The notes: a model not told the origin generated them from the sequence alone. DNA of 64,000 nt from Staphylococcus sp. KG4-3 (GCF_033597815.2 NZ_CP166245.1:124001-188000), one strand, 5' to 3'. Positions 20,073 to 30,346 are shown, counted from the first letter of the stretch. A program made the numbers and translations.

Positions 20073-20684
20073 ATGCCATTTCTACCACTTATGATAGATA
20101 TTTCTCAAAAGCAAATTGTTGTCGTTGGTGGTGGCAAAGTTGCTGAACGTAGAGTTAGTACGTTAGTACATTATGCGACAGATATTCACATCATTAGCCC
20201 TACAATTTCCGAGCATTTACGTCATATGGTTAAGCAAGACGGCGTACAATGGCATGCAAAATCATTCGAAGCAAAAGATATAAAGCAGGCAAGTTTAATC
20301 ATTGCTGCAACCAATAATAGCGAAGTTAACCAACAAATTCTAGCTTCAAAACCTCCTCATGCATTCATCAATATGACATCCATTGCTAAGGAAGGTGATA
20401 TTGTATTTCCAAGTATATTGAGGCGAGGGAAGTTGACACTGAGTATTTCTACCAATGGTGCTAGCCCTAAGCTAACAGCACAAATTTTATCAGAATTTAA
20501 AGAACGTTTTGATGATAGTTATGGAGATTATGTTGATTTTTTATATGAATGTAGACAAAAGATTAAACAAACGCAATTGTCTATGAGCCAAAAAGAAGAC
20601 TTTTTGAAAATGGTTTTAACTCAGCCATATAGAGAGAAAAATAAGCAACTTGAAATGATGAAAAGGCTTGAATCAATGAAATAG
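20073..20684 (+). CDS. sirC: Precorrin-2 dehydrogenase (SirC/YlnF type)
   Basis: 203 residues. Rossmann motif VVGGGKVAERRVSTL near the N-terminus and NGASPKL in the middle, as in the Met8p/CysG N-terminal family. It oxidises precorrin-2 to sirohydrochlorin with NAD. Length and lack of a SUMT domain fit the monofunctional Gram-positive enzyme. The gap to the transporter gene downstream is 20 bp. Confidence 0.92.
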   Translation: MPFLPLMIDISQKQIVVVGGGKVAERRVSTLVHYATDIHIISPTISEHLRHMVKQDGVQWHAKSFEAKDIKQASLIIAATNNSEVNQQILASKPPHAFINMTSIAKEGDIVFPSILRRGKLTLSISTNGASPKLTAQILSEFKERFDDSYGDYVDFLYECRQKIKQTQLSMSQKEDFLKMVLTQPYREKNKQLEMMKRLESMK

Positions 20685-20704
20685 AGTCGGAAGGAGTACG
20701 ACGC

Positions 20705-21616
20705 ATGAATAAACTATTTATATTTGCACTTGCAGGTTTTCTTGCACAATTAATTGATGGCTCACTTGGAATGGGCTTTGGCGCCTCTTCCTCATCTATA
20801 CTATTAACGTTTGGTGTAGCGCCAGCTATCGTTTCTGCGACCATACATTTTTCAGAAATTGCTACAACAGCTGCTTCTGGTACATCACATTGGAAGTTTG
20901 ATAATGTACATAAGCCAACGATGATTAAATTGGCACTTCCAGGTGCTGTCACGGCTTTTATAGGTGCAGCATTTTTGAGCCACATTCACAGTGAATTTAT
21001 CAAACCATTTATCGCGATATTTTTATTAACGATGGGCTTTTATATTTTATATCAATTTTTATATAAACGAAATAAACATGAAATTAAAGAACCTTCAAGC
21101 ATTGGTAAATATTCAATGATCCCACAAGGTGCAGTTGCAGGTTTTCTAGATTCTGTTGGTGGCGGTGGCTGGGGACCAGTTAATACGCCATTGTTATTAG
21201 CTCAGAAAAAATTAGAACCAAGATATGCAATAGGAACAGTTTCTGCGAGTGAATTTTTTGTAACTGTTTCAGCTTCTATTAGTTTCATTATCTTTTTAGG
21301 ATGGAGCCAGATTAATTGGGGCTTAGTAATTGCATTAAGTATTGGTGGTTTAATAGCAGCACCATTTGCAGCTTATTTAGTTAAGATTTTACCTATGAAT
21401 ATTTTAGCTGTTTGTGTCAGTGGATTAATAATTTTCACAAATACTAGTTCTTTATTAAGTGTATTTGAAGCAAGCCCAGCAATTTCAATCTCAGTGAAAA
21501 TAGCACTAATTGTTATTTGGATTGGTTTATTATTCTTCACTTTATATCAAAACAAGAAATTACCATTTATATTCACTAAAAATAATGCCAACGTCAATGC
21601 GCGTGAAGTAGATTAA
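20705..21616 (+). CDS. TauE/SafE family sulfite/sulfate-related membrane transporter
   Basis: 303 residues with about eight hydrophobic segments arranged as two repeats typical of TauE/SafE (DUF81). The first is [18 protein letters not shown], the second [18 protein letters not shown]. It is encoded inside the sulfate assimilation operon, so either sulfate uptake or sulfite efflux is likely. The family includes anion exporters, and the direction cannot be read from sequence. No other sulfate permease is present in the operon, which makes uptake attractive. Confidence 0.85.
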   Translation: MNKLFIFALAGFLAQLIDGSLGMGFGASSSSILLTFGVAPAIVSATIHFSEIATTAASGTSHWKFDNVHKPTMIKLALPGAVTAFIGAAFLSHIHSEFIKPFIAIFLLTMGFYILYQFLYKRNKHEIKEPSSIGKYSMIPQGAVAGFLDSVGGGGWGPVNTPLLLAQKKLEPRYAIGTVSASEFFVTVSASISFIIFLGWSQINWGLVIALSIGGLIAAPFAAYLVKILPMNILAVCVSGLIIFTNTSSLLSVFEASPAISISVKIALIVIWIGLLFFTLYQNKKLPFIFTKNNANVNAREVD

Positions 21617-21632
21617 AAAGGAGTTTTTTCAA

Positions 21633-22811
21633 TTGCCATTAACTAAAGAAATTAAAGAAAATACAATTCGACCACATGGTGGAACGTTGATTAATAGAGA
21701 AGCAGATACAACTTTAAAAGAGGAATTACTAGCAGTAGTAGATTCGTTACCGGCTATTACATTAAACCCATGGAGTTTATCAGATTTAGAACTTATTGGT
21801 ATCGGTGGCTTTAGTCCATTAACAGGGTTTATGAATGAAGCAGACTATACTGAGGTAGTAGAGAACTTACATTTGAGTAATGGTTTAGTATGGAGTATCC
21901 CAATCACTTTACCAGTGACTGAGGATAAAGCTAACGAACTTGAAATTGGTTCGCGCATTGCTTTATATGGGGAAGACAATCATTTATACGGTGTGCTTGA
22001 ACTAGAAGAGAAGTATACTTACGACAAAGAGAAAGAAGCGCAATTTGTATATGGAACCACAGATGTAGAACATCCAGGTGTAGCAAAAGTTTATGAAAAA
22101 GGTAGTGTATATTTAGCTGGACCGATTCATTTATTAGATAGACCAAAACATGACGACTTTGTAGATTATCATTTAGATCCAGCAGAAACGAGACAACTAT
22201 TCTACGATTTAAATTGGAAGACAATTGTTGGTTTCCAAACACGTAATCCAGTACACCGCGCACATGAATATATTCAAAAAGCGGCTTTGGAGTCAGTTGA
22301 TGGACTTCTATTAAATCCTTTAGTAGGAGAAACGAAATCTGATGATATTCCAGCTGAAGTACGAATGGAAAGTTACGAAGTTATTCTTGAAAATTATTAC
22401 CCAGAAAATAGAACACGCTTAGTTATATATCCAGCAGCAATGCGTTATGCTGGCCCAAGAGAAGCAATATTGCATGCGACAGTGCGTAAGAATTATGGCT
22501 GTACTCACTTTATTGTTGGTCGTGATCATGCAGGTGTGGGTGATTATTATGGTACATATGAAGCTCAAGAATTAATTGCACAATATGAAGCAGAATTGGG
22601 AATACAAATTTTGAAGTTTGAGCATGCTTTCTACTGTGAATCTTGTGAAAACATGGCAACAGCGAAAACTTGTCCGCATGATGCTTCTTCACACTTACAT
22701 CTAAGTGGTACAAAAGTTCGAGAAAAATTGAAAAACGGTGAATCATTACCTAAAGAGTTCTCAAGACCTGAAGTAGCGGCAGTACTTATTAAAGGGTTAC
22801 AAGAAAAATAA
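21633..22811 (+). CDS. sat: Sulfate adenylyltransferase (ATP sulfurylase)
   Basis: 392 residues, the archaeal/Bacillus-type Sat. Active-site motifs are [11 protein letters not shown] (ATP/sulfate binding), [12 protein letters not shown] and GRDHAGVG, with a CESC...C zinc-like cluster near the C-terminus. It forms APS from ATP and sulfate. TTG start following AAAAGGAG. It is coupled to cysC 18 bp downstream. Confidence 0.95.
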   Translation: MPLTKEIKENTIRPHGGTLINREADTTLKEELLAVVDSLPAITLNPWSLSDLELIGIGGFSPLTGFMNEADYTEVVENLHLSNGLVWSIPITLPVTEDKANELEIGSRIALYGEDNHLYGVLELEEKYTYDKEKEAQFVYGTTDVEHPGVAKVYEKGSVYLAGPIHLLDRPKHDDFVDYHLDPAETRQLFYDLNWKTIVGFQTRNPVHRAHEYIQKAALESVDGLLLNPLVGETKSDDIPAEVRMESYEVILENYYPENRTRLVIYPAAMRYAGPREAILHATVRKNYGCTHFIVGRDHAGVGDYYGTYEAQELIAQYEAELGIQILKFEHAFYCESCENMATAKTCPHDASSHLHLSGTKVREKLKNGESLPKEFSRPEVAAVLIKGLQEK

Positions 22812-22829
22812 CTTTAAAGGAGCTTAATT

Positions 22830-23429
22830 ATGACTACTTCAAAAAATATTACTTGGCATGCGTCAGAAGTAACTAAGGAAGAAAGACAACAGCGTAAAAA
22901 CCATAAAAGTGCAGTTATTTGGTTTACTGGATTATCAGGTTCAGGAAAATCTACAATTTCTGTAGCATTGGAAAAAGCTTTATATGATCAACAAGTTCAT
23001 ACGTATCGTTTAGATGGAGATAACGTGAGACATGGGCTTAATAAAAATCTTGGATTTAGCCCAGACGATCGTACGGAAAATATTCGTCGTATTGGTGAAG
23101 TGAGTAAACTTATGGTCGACGCTGGATTAGTCACAGTGACCGCATTTATTTCACCTTATCAAGCAGATAGAGACGTTGTTCGTGAACTATTAGCAGAAGA
23201 TGAATTTATAGAAGTTTACACTTCATGTAGCTTGGATGAATGTGAAGCAAGAGACCCTAAAGGTTTATATCAAAAAGCACGCAACGGTGAGATTCAAGGA
23301 TTTACAGGTATAAACGCACCATATGAAGAACCACAAAATCCTGAAATTGTAATAGATACAGAGCAATATAGTGTCGAAGATGCAGTTACTCAAATCATCG
23401 ATTATTTAAAAGCACATCAATATATTTAA
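22830..23429 (+). CDS. cysC: Adenylylsulfate kinase CysC
   Basis: 199 residues. Walker [10 protein letters not shown] near residue 34, then [15 protein letters not shown] and FISPYQADR as in APS kinases. It phosphorylates APS to PAPS. It is the last gene of the operon, with SD AAAGGAG before ATG. Confidence 0.95.
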   Translation: MTTSKNITWHASEVTKEERQQRKNHKSAVIWFTGLSGSGKSTISVALEKALYDQQVHTYRLDGDNVRHGLNKNLGFSPDDRTENIRRIGEVSKLMVDAGLVTVTAFISPYQADRDVVRELLAEDEFIEVYTSCSLDECEARDPKGLYQKARNGEIQGFTGINAPYEEPQNPEIVIDTEQYSVEDAVTQIIDYLKAHQYI

Positions 23430-23465
23430 TTTGTAAGTACAAAAGTTTAAGTCTTACAAATTAAG
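23427..23465 (+). terminator. Stem-loop at the 3' end of the cys operon
   Basis: Perfect 12-bp inverted repeat TTAATTTGTAAG / CTTACAAATTAA with a 15-nt loop directly overlapping the cysC stop. There is no T-run, so it may be an RNA stabiliser or weak terminator. Readthrough to the next small gene is possible. Confidence 0.4.
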
Positions 23466-23555
23466 CCAAATATGACCGTGTGTGCTTAGTAGTTTAGTAA
23501 CACAATAATAGTTTTACAATAAGACTTATGTATAACATTAAAAGGGGAAGATGGG

Positions 23556-23756
23556 ATGACCATATTAAATATCATTGCTTACACTTTAATTTCAGTCTTT
23601 ATTTTAGATATTGTTATAGGTATCTTGCTTATTAATAAAGGACAAAGTAGAAAACATTTCATGACTGAATTGAAAATCATTGTAATCTTACTTTGTGTAT
23701 GCTTTTTAGGTTTAGGCATTTCATTAGTTACTATAGGTTATTTAGGCGGCAAGTAG
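23556..23756 (+). CDS. Small membrane protein of unknown function
   Basis: 66 residues with two hydrophobic helices (about residues 4-25 and 42-62) separated by a basic loop (KGQSRKHF). SD AAAGGGGAAG and a terminator at 23825-23862 support a real gene. It lies downstream of the cys operon and may be read from it. I do not recognise the family. Confidence 0.6.
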   Translation: MTILNIIAYTLISVFILDIVIGILLINKGQSRKHFMTELKIIVILLCVCFLGLGISLVTIGYLGGK

Positions 23757-23824
23757 TAACGCTAACGTTTTATATGTTATATACTTAAGGGCTTTATGTA
23801 ATTTCTTTTAGATCACTCATAATA

Positions 23825-23862
23825 CTGTCGACTTAGTCTGAAGACTTGTTGGCAGTTTTTTT
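23825..23862 (+). terminator. Terminator after the small membrane protein gene
   Basis: CTGTCGAC pairs (with two wobble pairs) with GTTGGCAG, with an inner AGTC/GACT stem and a TGAA tetraloop, followed by seven T. Confidence 0.75.
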
Positions 23863-24077
23863 ATTGAATTGCTCTGTTCAATAGCGTGATGATATTTATT
23901 TGCTATCGTGTTATATTGTGTGATTTTATTCAAAATAAAATTTCCTTTATCATATGCGTTTATAGTATTGTGTTTAACGTCGTGATATAGTATATAGATA
24001 AAATTTTTAAAAAATCTTTTTGTTTCCGTATTAAAAATTAATGGTGACATTTGAGAGGTAAGGCAGGTCAGTCAGAT

Positions 24078-25058
24078 ATGAATAAAACGCTACAAGATAT
24101 CCCTAAAGTTGAATTACATTGCCATTTAGATGGCTCTACTAGTGTTGAATTAATTAAACAATTAGCGATGGAGCAAGGCATAAATTTAAATGAAGAGCGT
24201 CTATTTGTGAGTAGTAATTGTGAGAGTTTAGATGAATACTTACAATGTTTTGATGAAATATTAAAAGTTTTACAGACACATGATGCTTTAAGAAGAGCTG
24301 TTGTTGATGTTGCACAACAGGCACAACGCGATAATGTGAAATACATTGAAATTCGCTTCGCACCGCGATTTCATATGGATCTAGGATTAACGTTAACTGA
24401 AGTGATAGAAGCGGTTGAAACAGGCGTACAAGAGGCTATTCACACATTAGATATTCAAGTTAACTTATTAGTTTGTGCAATGCGACAACATGAGTCTGAA
24501 GTTAATAAAGCACTTTTCGATTTTATTCAAAAATACGATAGTAAGGTCATCAACGGTATTGATTTCGCCGGCCCTGAGGCAGATTTCCCTCCTAATGATA
24601 TAGCACCACCTATTCAATATGCCTTAGATCAAGGTTTCAATCTCACATTGCATGCAGGTGAGTGTGGTTGTACGCAAAATGTGATAGAATCTATCAAATT
24701 AGGGGCAAAACGCATTGGTCATGGCGTTGCTATCAATCAAGATGAGGCAGCCTTACAGTTTGTAAAAGCACAGGATGTACTATTAGAAATGTGTCCTAAA
24801 AGTAATATTCAGACAAAAGCAATTTCAGATTTAAAAGAATTAAATATTTCTTATTTGTTAGAACAAGAGATTCCATTTCTTATAAATACTGACAATCGAA
24901 CGGTTACTCAAACTTCCTTGAATGAAGAGTATGAATTGTTAGTAGATAACCAAATGATTACGTTAGAGCAAATTGAATACATTAATCAACGTGCGATTAA
25001 CTATACTTTCTTATCAGATATAGAAAAAATGTCATTAAAAGCAAGGTTTCAGTCTTAA
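24078..25058 (+). CDS. add: Adenosine deaminase family protein
   Basis: 326 residues from the ATG at 24078 (AAGGCAGG about 10 nt upstream). A TTG 27 bases upstream would add a non-conserved stretch. Metal ligands are in VELHCHLDGS near the N-terminus. Catalytic HAGE sits near residue 190, the His in RIGHGVAI, and NTDNRTV holds the distal metal Asp. It converts adenosine/deoxyadenosine to inosine. It is a single gene. The length fits ADA. Related adenine or MTA deaminases are possible, but the NTDNRTVTQTSL stretch favours adenosine. Confidence 0.85.
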   Translation: MNKTLQDIPKVELHCHLDGSTSVELIKQLAMEQGINLNEERLFVSSNCESLDEYLQCFDEILKVLQTHDALRRAVVDVAQQAQRDNVKYIEIRFAPRFHMDLGLTLTEVIEAVETGVQEAIHTLDIQVNLLVCAMRQHESEVNKALFDFIQKYDSKVINGIDFAGPEADFPPNDIAPPIQYALDQGFNLTLHAGECGCTQNVIESIKLGAKRIGHGVAINQDEAALQFVKAQDVLLEMCPKSNIQTKAISDLKELNISYLLEQEIPFLINTDNRTVTQTSLNEEYELLVDNQMITLEQIEYINQRAINYTFLSDIEKMSLKARFQS

Positions 25059-25160
25059 ATAAAGGGACAAACACTTCAATAATTGTAAAGTTATTTGATA
25101 ACCCTGATGACAGAGGCAAGGACATCGATATTGGTCGTCTACTAACTAGATAATTAAAAA

Positions 25161-25184
25161 CCGTGACACCAATTTGTGTCACGG
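25161..25184. terminator. Hairpin between convergent add and methyltransferase genes
   Basis: Perfect CCGTGACAC / GTGTCACGG stem with a loop of six bases. T-rich on the plus side (CTCTCTTTAT) and A-rich upstream, so it could stop both converging genes. Confidence 0.7.
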
Positions 25185-25209
25185 AGCCTCTCTTTATAAA
25201 TATGAAAAT

Positions 25210-25818
25210 CTATAGTTTGGTGCCTGTAGCTATGAATAAGCTTGCATCTTGCTTCATAAATATTTTCTGACCACTGTAAAAAGTATTAATCTGTGGGTTT
25301 ATGAGGCCTAATTCGTTAAAAATATGGATGATATCCATTTGTTCAAAGCCATTATACACTTTTGGATGATAAATATTTTCGTTTTTATCAAAATCAACAA
25401 GTATAATCATGCCTCCACTATTTAGATGATTATAAAGCTTCTGTAATAATAATTGATAGTTACCACTATGTAGCAAGACTAAAGATAACACAATAACATC
25501 ATAATTTTTGTGGTTAAGTATTGTATCGTCTAATAGTACGTCGCCCACCAATGTTTTAATGGAAGTTTGATTTAAATCTGACACCTTGTGTTCAAAAATA
25601 TCTACCATCTGTGGAGAAGCATCTATGAGCGTAACTGCTTCAAAATAATCTGCGATATTTAATGTTACAAGGCCAGTGCCACCACCATAATCTAGCAAAG
25701 TTTGATAGTTTGTATCTTTAATTTGTTGCGTTATTGCTTTGGTAATAATATGAGCAAGGTGTATTCTTTCAGGGGCATCGTATTTTTGCGCAATTTGGTC
25801 AAAACGATCTTTATTCAA
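25210..25818 (-). CDS. Class I SAM-dependent methyltransferase
   Basis: 202 residues. Motif I LLDYGGGTGLVTLNIA near residue 40, an acidic motif II (VTLIDASPQMVDI) and a motif near DVIVLSLVLLH. Fits the small Methyltransf_11/25 type. The substrate is unknown. SD GGAG precedes the ATG. It is a single gene. Confidence 0.85.
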   Translation of the reverse strand: MNKDRFDQIAQKYDAPERIHLAHIITKAITQQIKDTNYQTLLDYGGGTGLVTLNIADYFEAVTLIDASPQMVDIFEHKVSDLNQTSIKTLVGDVLLDDTILNHKNYDVIVLSLVLLHSGNYQLLLQKLYNHLNSGGMIILVDFDKNENIYHPKVYNGFEQMDIIHIFNELGLINPQINTFYSGQKIFMKQDASLFIATGTKL

Positions 25819-26143
25819 ATAAAAGCTCCTTTATTTAATAAGTAAGTTTGAAATATGCTTTTACTTATAAGGTTATTATAGACACTTTAAGTCTTTGATT
25901 GATTTTAGCATAGCACTTTATATTTTTCAATTCCTTTTACTTGGTGGCAAGGAGGGTTTTTAAAGCAATATCGCTAGGGTATGTATATGTGTAAATATTT
26001 CAATTATAGATAAATATATAATAATTGAATAAAACTCGAATAATTAAATATTAAGAATTCAAATTAGATAAGCCTAAAGTATGATTGAGCTAATATTAAA
26101 TTTGTGTTTTACTATATTCTGACAGTCATAATGAGGTGCAGAC
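25819..26143. other. Gene-free region between divergent genes
   Basis: About 325 bp separating the methyltransferase and SEDS genes. It must hold both promoters, but I see no convincing -35/-10 pair, repeat or RNA. Confidence 0.35.
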
Positions 26144-27328
26144 ATGAAACGATTTTTAACTTACATACGTAAACATATCAAGGAATTAGATTATATTTTA
26201 ATTATAAGTTTTTTGCTACTAGGCATTTTAGGCGTAATAATGGTTTACAGTGCCAGTATGGTGCCAGCTTCTAAAGGTTCTCTTACAGGCGGTGTACCTA
26301 TTGAAAGTAATCATTTTATGAAAAGGCAATTTCTCTTTGTAGTAATTGGGTTTTTAGCCATTATTTTCATAGGCGCTTTTATCAATATAAATGTATTAAA
26401 AAAGAGCAATATACAAAAGCTTATAATTATAGGTACTTTATGTTTATTACTCATTACAGTACTGATTGGAAAAGAAATCAACGGTTCGAGAAACTGGATT
26501 AACTTAGGGCTATTCAGTTTACAATCTTCGGAATTTTTGAAGTTAGCTTCAATTTTTTATCTATCATACATAATTAACCGGCGTATTTCGAGTTCTCGAG
26601 ATTATCATTTAAAACATATGATTCCTCCATTAGGTGTGCTAGGTGTTGGTTTATTACTTGTGTTGATGCAAGGGGACCTAGGTGGCACATTGCTAACAGT
26701 AGCTATAATTGCTTCTATACTTATTTATTCAGATATAAAAAATAAAATTAAACTTCAAATTATGATGATTACGATGGTTCCCATTGTTTTTTATATTATT
26801 TATACATTGATATTTGATTCTAAAAATTTATATAGATTAAAAAGAATCAAGGTTATGTTAGATCCATTTAAATATGAAAGTGGAGATGGTTACCAGTTAA
26901 CCGGGGCGCTCACCTCTATAGGAAATGGTGGTCTTACAGGCCGAGGCTTAGGTAATGGTATTGCTAAATTAGGATATTTACCAGAACCACATACAGATTT
27001 TATATTTACTGTAATAGCGGAAGAATTAGGTTTAATCGGTGTATTATTCACATTAATAGTTTATGGTGTTATTTTGTTTAAAGGATTGATTTATGCGAAT
27101 AAAACCACCAATCAATTTTATAAGTTAATTTGTGTAGGTGTTGTTAGTTATTTATTTATGCAAGTGTTCATCAATCTTGCAGGTGTCTCAGGCCTTATAC
27201 CATTAACAGGTGTCACGTTACCGTTATTAAGCTATGGCGGTTCATCGATGTTAAGTATAAGTATTGCATTCGGTGCGTTGCTTGCAGTAGCTCGAAATAT
27301 TAATAAAGAAAAGAAGGCTATTAAATGA
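26144..27328 (+). CDS. SEDS family peptidoglycan glycosyltransferase (FtsW/RodA type)
   Basis: 394 residues with about ten membrane segments. It carries the SEDS signatures NGSRNWINLG, the DLGG motif that holds the catalytic Asp (LMQGDLGGTLL), FIFTVIAEELG and the C-terminal PLTGVTLPLLSYGGSS. SEDS proteins polymerise lipid II with a partner class B PBP. RodA versus FtsW cannot be settled by eye, and there are no mre or div genes here. The stop overlaps the PAP2 gene start by 4 nt, so the two are translated together. Confidence 0.88.
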   Translation: MKRFLTYIRKHIKELDYILIISFLLLGILGVIMVYSASMVPASKGSLTGGVPIESNHFMKRQFLFVVIGFLAIIFIGAFININVLKKSNIQKLIIIGTLCLLLITVLIGKEINGSRNWINLGLFSLQSSEFLKLASIFYLSYIINRRISSSRDYHLKHMIPPLGVLGVGLLLVLMQGDLGGTLLTVAIIASILIYSDIKNKIKLQIMMITMVPIVFYIIYTLIFDSKNLYRLKRIKVMLDPFKYESGDGYQLTGALTSIGNGGLTGRGLGNGIAKLGYLPEPHTDFIFTVIAEELGLIGVLFTLIVYGVILFKGLIYANKTTNQFYKLICVGVVSYLFMQVFINLAGVSGLIPLTGVTLPLLSYGGSSMLSISIAFGALLAVARNINKEKKAIK

Positions 27329-27906
27329 AAAATTACGTGAATATGATTTTAGTTAGCATATGTTTTATGCTCTTAGTTTTATGTATACATACTGGCTTAA
27401 CGGATGGCTTAGATGCTTTTGTTTATTATTGGTTACATCAATTAATCACAGCCGATATATTAGTTCATTATTTGTCTTTTATTTCTGCGATATTTTCTCC
27501 TCTAAACTGTTTAATCATGGTGTTACTAATACTACTTGTGTTGTTTTTCTTTAATAAAGTTAAATTTTGGTGGTATGGTTTTTGGTGTTTTAGTGTATTT
27601 GCGATAGGCACATTTCTAAAGTACGTTATCCAACGCCCGAGACCAAGTATAGATATAGATGGTTATAGTTTTCCAAGTATGCATGTGTTAAGTGTTTGTT
27701 TATTAGTAAGTCTTATCTTATTATTAAAAAATAGCAAAATATTATCGGTAATCTGTGTATTATTAGTTATTTCTATTATGATTTCTAGAATCTATCTACA
27801 AGCACACTATTTTACAGACACGTTGGGTAGCTTGCTTGTTATATATATAATGCTTCAATCAATATATATCGGTAGAGAGCCTAAAGCTGTTAAGGCGAAT
27901 AATTGA
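27325..27906 (+). CDS. PAP2 family phosphatase (lipid phosphatase)
   Basis: 193 residues with about six membrane helices. The three catalytic motifs are K-x6-RP (KYVIQRPRP), PSxH (FPSMH) and SR-x5-H-x3-D (SRIYLQAHYFTD). Family members dephosphorylate undecaprenyl-PP or phosphatidyl lipids outside the membrane. Coupling to a SEDS polymerase gene suggests recycling of undecaprenyl-PP released during glycan synthesis. This is inference from neighbourhood. Confidence 0.88.
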   Translation: MKNYVNMILVSICFMLLVLCIHTGLTDGLDAFVYYWLHQLITADILVHYLSFISAIFSPLNCLIMVLLILLVLFFFNKVKFWWYGFWCFSVFAIGTFLKYVIQRPRPSIDIDGYSFPSMHVLSVCLLVSLILLLKNSKILSVICVLLVISIMISRIYLQAHYFTDTLGSLLVIYIMLQSIYIGREPKAVKANN

Positions 27907-27988
27907 GAAATCATATTGTAAGTTTTAAAAATTAAAACGTAAGCGAATCATAGAAATTAATCAAATTAAAAATATATAAGCAACATAA

Positions 27989-28046
27989 TGGGGGCAAATA
28001 TAAAAATCATCTAAACACTTTGATTTCTATATTGCCCCCATTTTTG
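27989..28046. terminator. Bidirectional terminator between PAP2 and VLRF1 genes
   Basis: ATGGGGGCAAATATA pairs with TATATTGCCCCCAT, with a run of T on the plus side (TTTTTG) and T-rich sequence on the minus side. It serves converging genes. Confidence 0.75.
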
Positions 28047-28832
28047 TTATTCTTCATTAACTTTATTTATAATTTCAGTAGCGTTTAAATTTAAGATGTT
28101 ACTGGTAACCACTTTATCAATATCTTTATTAAATAAAGTACGTAGTTTTTCTATTTCTTCTTTTTCTCCTGCTAAATAAATTTGTTTCCATTCATTTCTT
28201 TTAGCATTTATTTCTACAGTAGAAGCTAAATTTTTGAGCCAACGTTCTTGGTTCGCTTTGACTCTTTCTTTAAACTCGTCTCTTTTTGAGCCGCCTTGTG
28301 TAAAGTCGTCACCTTGTGGTCCTTGGTGTTCACGCCAATCGTCTGTGTCTAAATCTAAAATAAAGTCTTTTTCATTAACGATGGTGCCTATTTCTGTTTC
28401 AATTAAACGCGCCTTGTCTTGTTGTAAAACTAATACACCAGTATAAGGATAGTTTCCTTGTAATGATTTCAATTGATCTAATTTAGGTTGATCTCCCCAA
28501 TTAAACTCAGTATCTAAAGAGATATGAGTTAATTTTTTAAATAATAATGATTCATCTGCAGTTAAAAATAGAATAAGGCCTCTTTTTAACTCAGGTTCTA
28601 CACTTTGAATTTCTGTTTCAACTTTTTTAATGACTTCTTTAGCTTGATTTTTTTCCTCATGGTCGTCACTGTGTTTAGTTCTATAAGCTAAATCTTTTAG
28701 TGCATTTTTTAATTCAATTTTCCATTTTGTGCCTTGGTCAGGATGTGTATTTAAATAAATTGAAAATACTTTTTGGTTTTCTGTTGTACCATCATATTTT
28801 TCTAAGTTATTAATTTCTTCTTTTAAAAGCAT
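28047..28832 (-). CDS. VLRF1 / aeRF1-type release-factor-like protein
   Basis: 261 residues, no membrane segment. N-terminal YLNTHPDQG, a middle TADESLLFKKL and VLVLQQDKARL, then a charged GSKRDEFKERVKANQERWLKNLA stretch resemble the bacterial VLRF1/aeRF1 family related to eukaryotic eRF1/Vms1. These proteins are thought to release stalled nascent chains from tRNA on ribosomes. The function in staphylococci is not established. SD AAGGGGTGA precedes the ATG. Confidence 0.65.
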   Translation of the reverse strand: MLLKEEINNLEKYDGTTENQKVFSIYLNTHPDQGTKWKIELKNALKDLAYRTKHSDDHEEKNQAKEVIKKVETEIQSVEPELKRGLILFLTADESLLFKKLTHISLDTEFNWGDQPKLDQLKSLQGNYPYTGVLVLQQDKARLIETEIGTIVNEKDFILDLDTDDWREHQGPQGDDFTQGGSKRDEFKERVKANQERWLKNLASTVEINAKRNEWKQIYLAGEKEEIEKLRTLFNKDIDKVVTSNILNLNATEIINKVNEE

Positions 28833-28931
28833 TACGCTTCACCCCTTAAAATCATAATATATTATTTAATTTCCTAAATTATAAGTTTTAAACTTATTGG
28901 TATATCGTATATATAATAATTTAGAAATATT

Positions 28932-28944
28932 TGTAACGCTTACA
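28932..28944. promoter_or_regulatory. cre-like inverted repeat upstream of sugar porter
   Basis: TGTAA-CGC-TTACA, a perfect inverted repeat that is one base shorter than the usual CcpA site. It lies 44 bp before the sugar transporter start. Catabolite control fits the gene, but the spacing defect lowers confidence. Confidence 0.35.
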
Positions 28945-28987
28945 TATTAAGAATATAATAGACATAATTTTAAAGGGGGGATAGAAA

Positions 28988-30346
28988 TTGAAAGCAAATA
29001 AGAGTTTAATATTTATTTTAGGGGCACTTGGCGGTTTATTATACGGCTATGATAATGGGGTTATTTCAGGTGCATTGCTTTTTATAAATGACGATATTCC
29101 ATTAAACAGTTTTACAGAAGGTCTTGTAGTTTCATCCATGCTTATAGGTGCAATCATTGGATCTGGTGGGAGTGGGCCTTTATCAGATAGAATCGGAAGA
29201 AGACGTTTAGTATTAATTATTGCAATTATTTATATTGTGGGATCATTAATATTAGCGGTTGCGCAAAATATGCCAACGCTTGTGTTTGGACGTCTTGTTA
29301 TTGGTCTAGCTGTAGGTGGATCAATGGCAACGGTGCCTGTATATTTATCAGAAATGGCTCCAACAGCTTATCGTGGTTCGCTAGGTTCATTGAATCAATT
29401 AATGATTACAATTGGAATTTTAGCAGCGTACCTCGTTAATTATGCTTTTGCCGATATAGAAGGATGGCGTTGGATGCTAGGTTTAGCAATAGTACCATCT
29501 GTCATCTTATTAATTGGTATAGCATTTATGCCTGAGAGTCCAAGGTGGTTATTGGAACACAGGAATGAAAAAGCTGCAAGAGATGTTATGAGAATTACAT
29601 TTAATGATGATAATGAGATTAATACAGAAATTAAAGAGATGAAAGAATTGTCAGCAATTTCAGAGTCAACTTGGACTATTTTAAAATCTCCTTGGTTAAG
29701 ACCGACATTAATAATTGGATGTATTTTTGCATTATTCCAACAAATTATAGGTATTAATGCGATTATATTTTATGCACCTACTATTTTTAGTAAAGCAGGG
29801 TTAGGTGAAGCAACATCTATTTTAGGAACGGTAGGAATTGGGACGATAAATGTACTTGTAACGATTATAGCGGTGTTTATAGCTGATAAAGTTGATCGTA
29901 AGAAATTGTTGATAACAGGAAATATCGGGATGGTAGCTTCATTACTTGTTATGGCAATCTTAATATGGACAATTGGCATCACATCATCAGCAGCTATTAT
30001 TATCGTGTGTTTATCACTATTTATTGTATTCTTTGGTTTAACTTGGGGGCCTATACTTTGGGTCATGTTGCCAGAAATGTTCCCAATGCGTGCACGTGGT
30101 GCAGCTACTGGTTTAGCAACGCTTGTATTAAATTTCGGTACATTACTTGTTGCGCAACTATTTCCAGTGTTAAATAATGCACTAAGTACAGAATGGGTAT
30201 TCTTGATTTTTGCGGTTATTGGTATATTTGCAATGTACTTTGTAATAAAATATTTGCCAGAAACGCGAGGACGAAGTTTAGAAGAAATTGAATACGATTT
30301 AAGAGAACGAACATCTGGAAATGAAACAATAAAATACAATGGTTAG
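28988..30346 (+). CDS. Sugar porter family MFS transporter
   Basis: 452 residues, 12 membrane segments. It has the sugar porter signatures GGLLYGYDNGVISGAL near the N-terminus, DRIGRRR after TM2, PESPRWLL before the central loop, QQIIGINAIIFYAP in TM7 and PETRGRSLEEIE at the C-terminus. A proton symporter for a hexose or pentose is expected. The exact sugar is not readable. TTG start after AAAGGGGGG. It is a single gene. Confidence 0.9.
   Translation: MKANKSLIFILGALGGLLYGYDNGVISGALLFINDDIPLNSFTEGLVVSSMLIGAIIGSGGSGPLSDRIGRRRLVLIIAIIYIVGSLILAVAQNMPTLVFGRLVIGLAVGGSMATVPVYLSEMAPTAYRGSLGSLNQLMITIGILAAYLVNYAFADIEGWRWMLGLAIVPSVILLIGIAFMPESPRWLLEHRNEKAARDVMRITFNDDNEINTEIKEMKELSAISESTWTILKSPWLRPTLIIGCIFALFQQIIGINAIIFYAPTIFSKAGLGEATSILGTVGIGTINVLVTIIAVFIADKVDRKKLLITGNIGMVASLLVMAILIWTIGITSSAAIIIVCLSLFIVFFGLTWGPILWVMLPEMFPMRARGAATGLATLVLNFGTLLVAQLFPVLNNALSTEWVFLIFAVIGIFAMYFVIKYLPETRGRSLEEIEYDLRERTSGNETIKYNG

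Noticed and set aside
25061-25141. Open stretch after add reading SIIVKLFDNPDDRGKDIDIG
   Set aside because: No start, no SD, only about 27 codons. It could be a remnant, but no family is recognisable.
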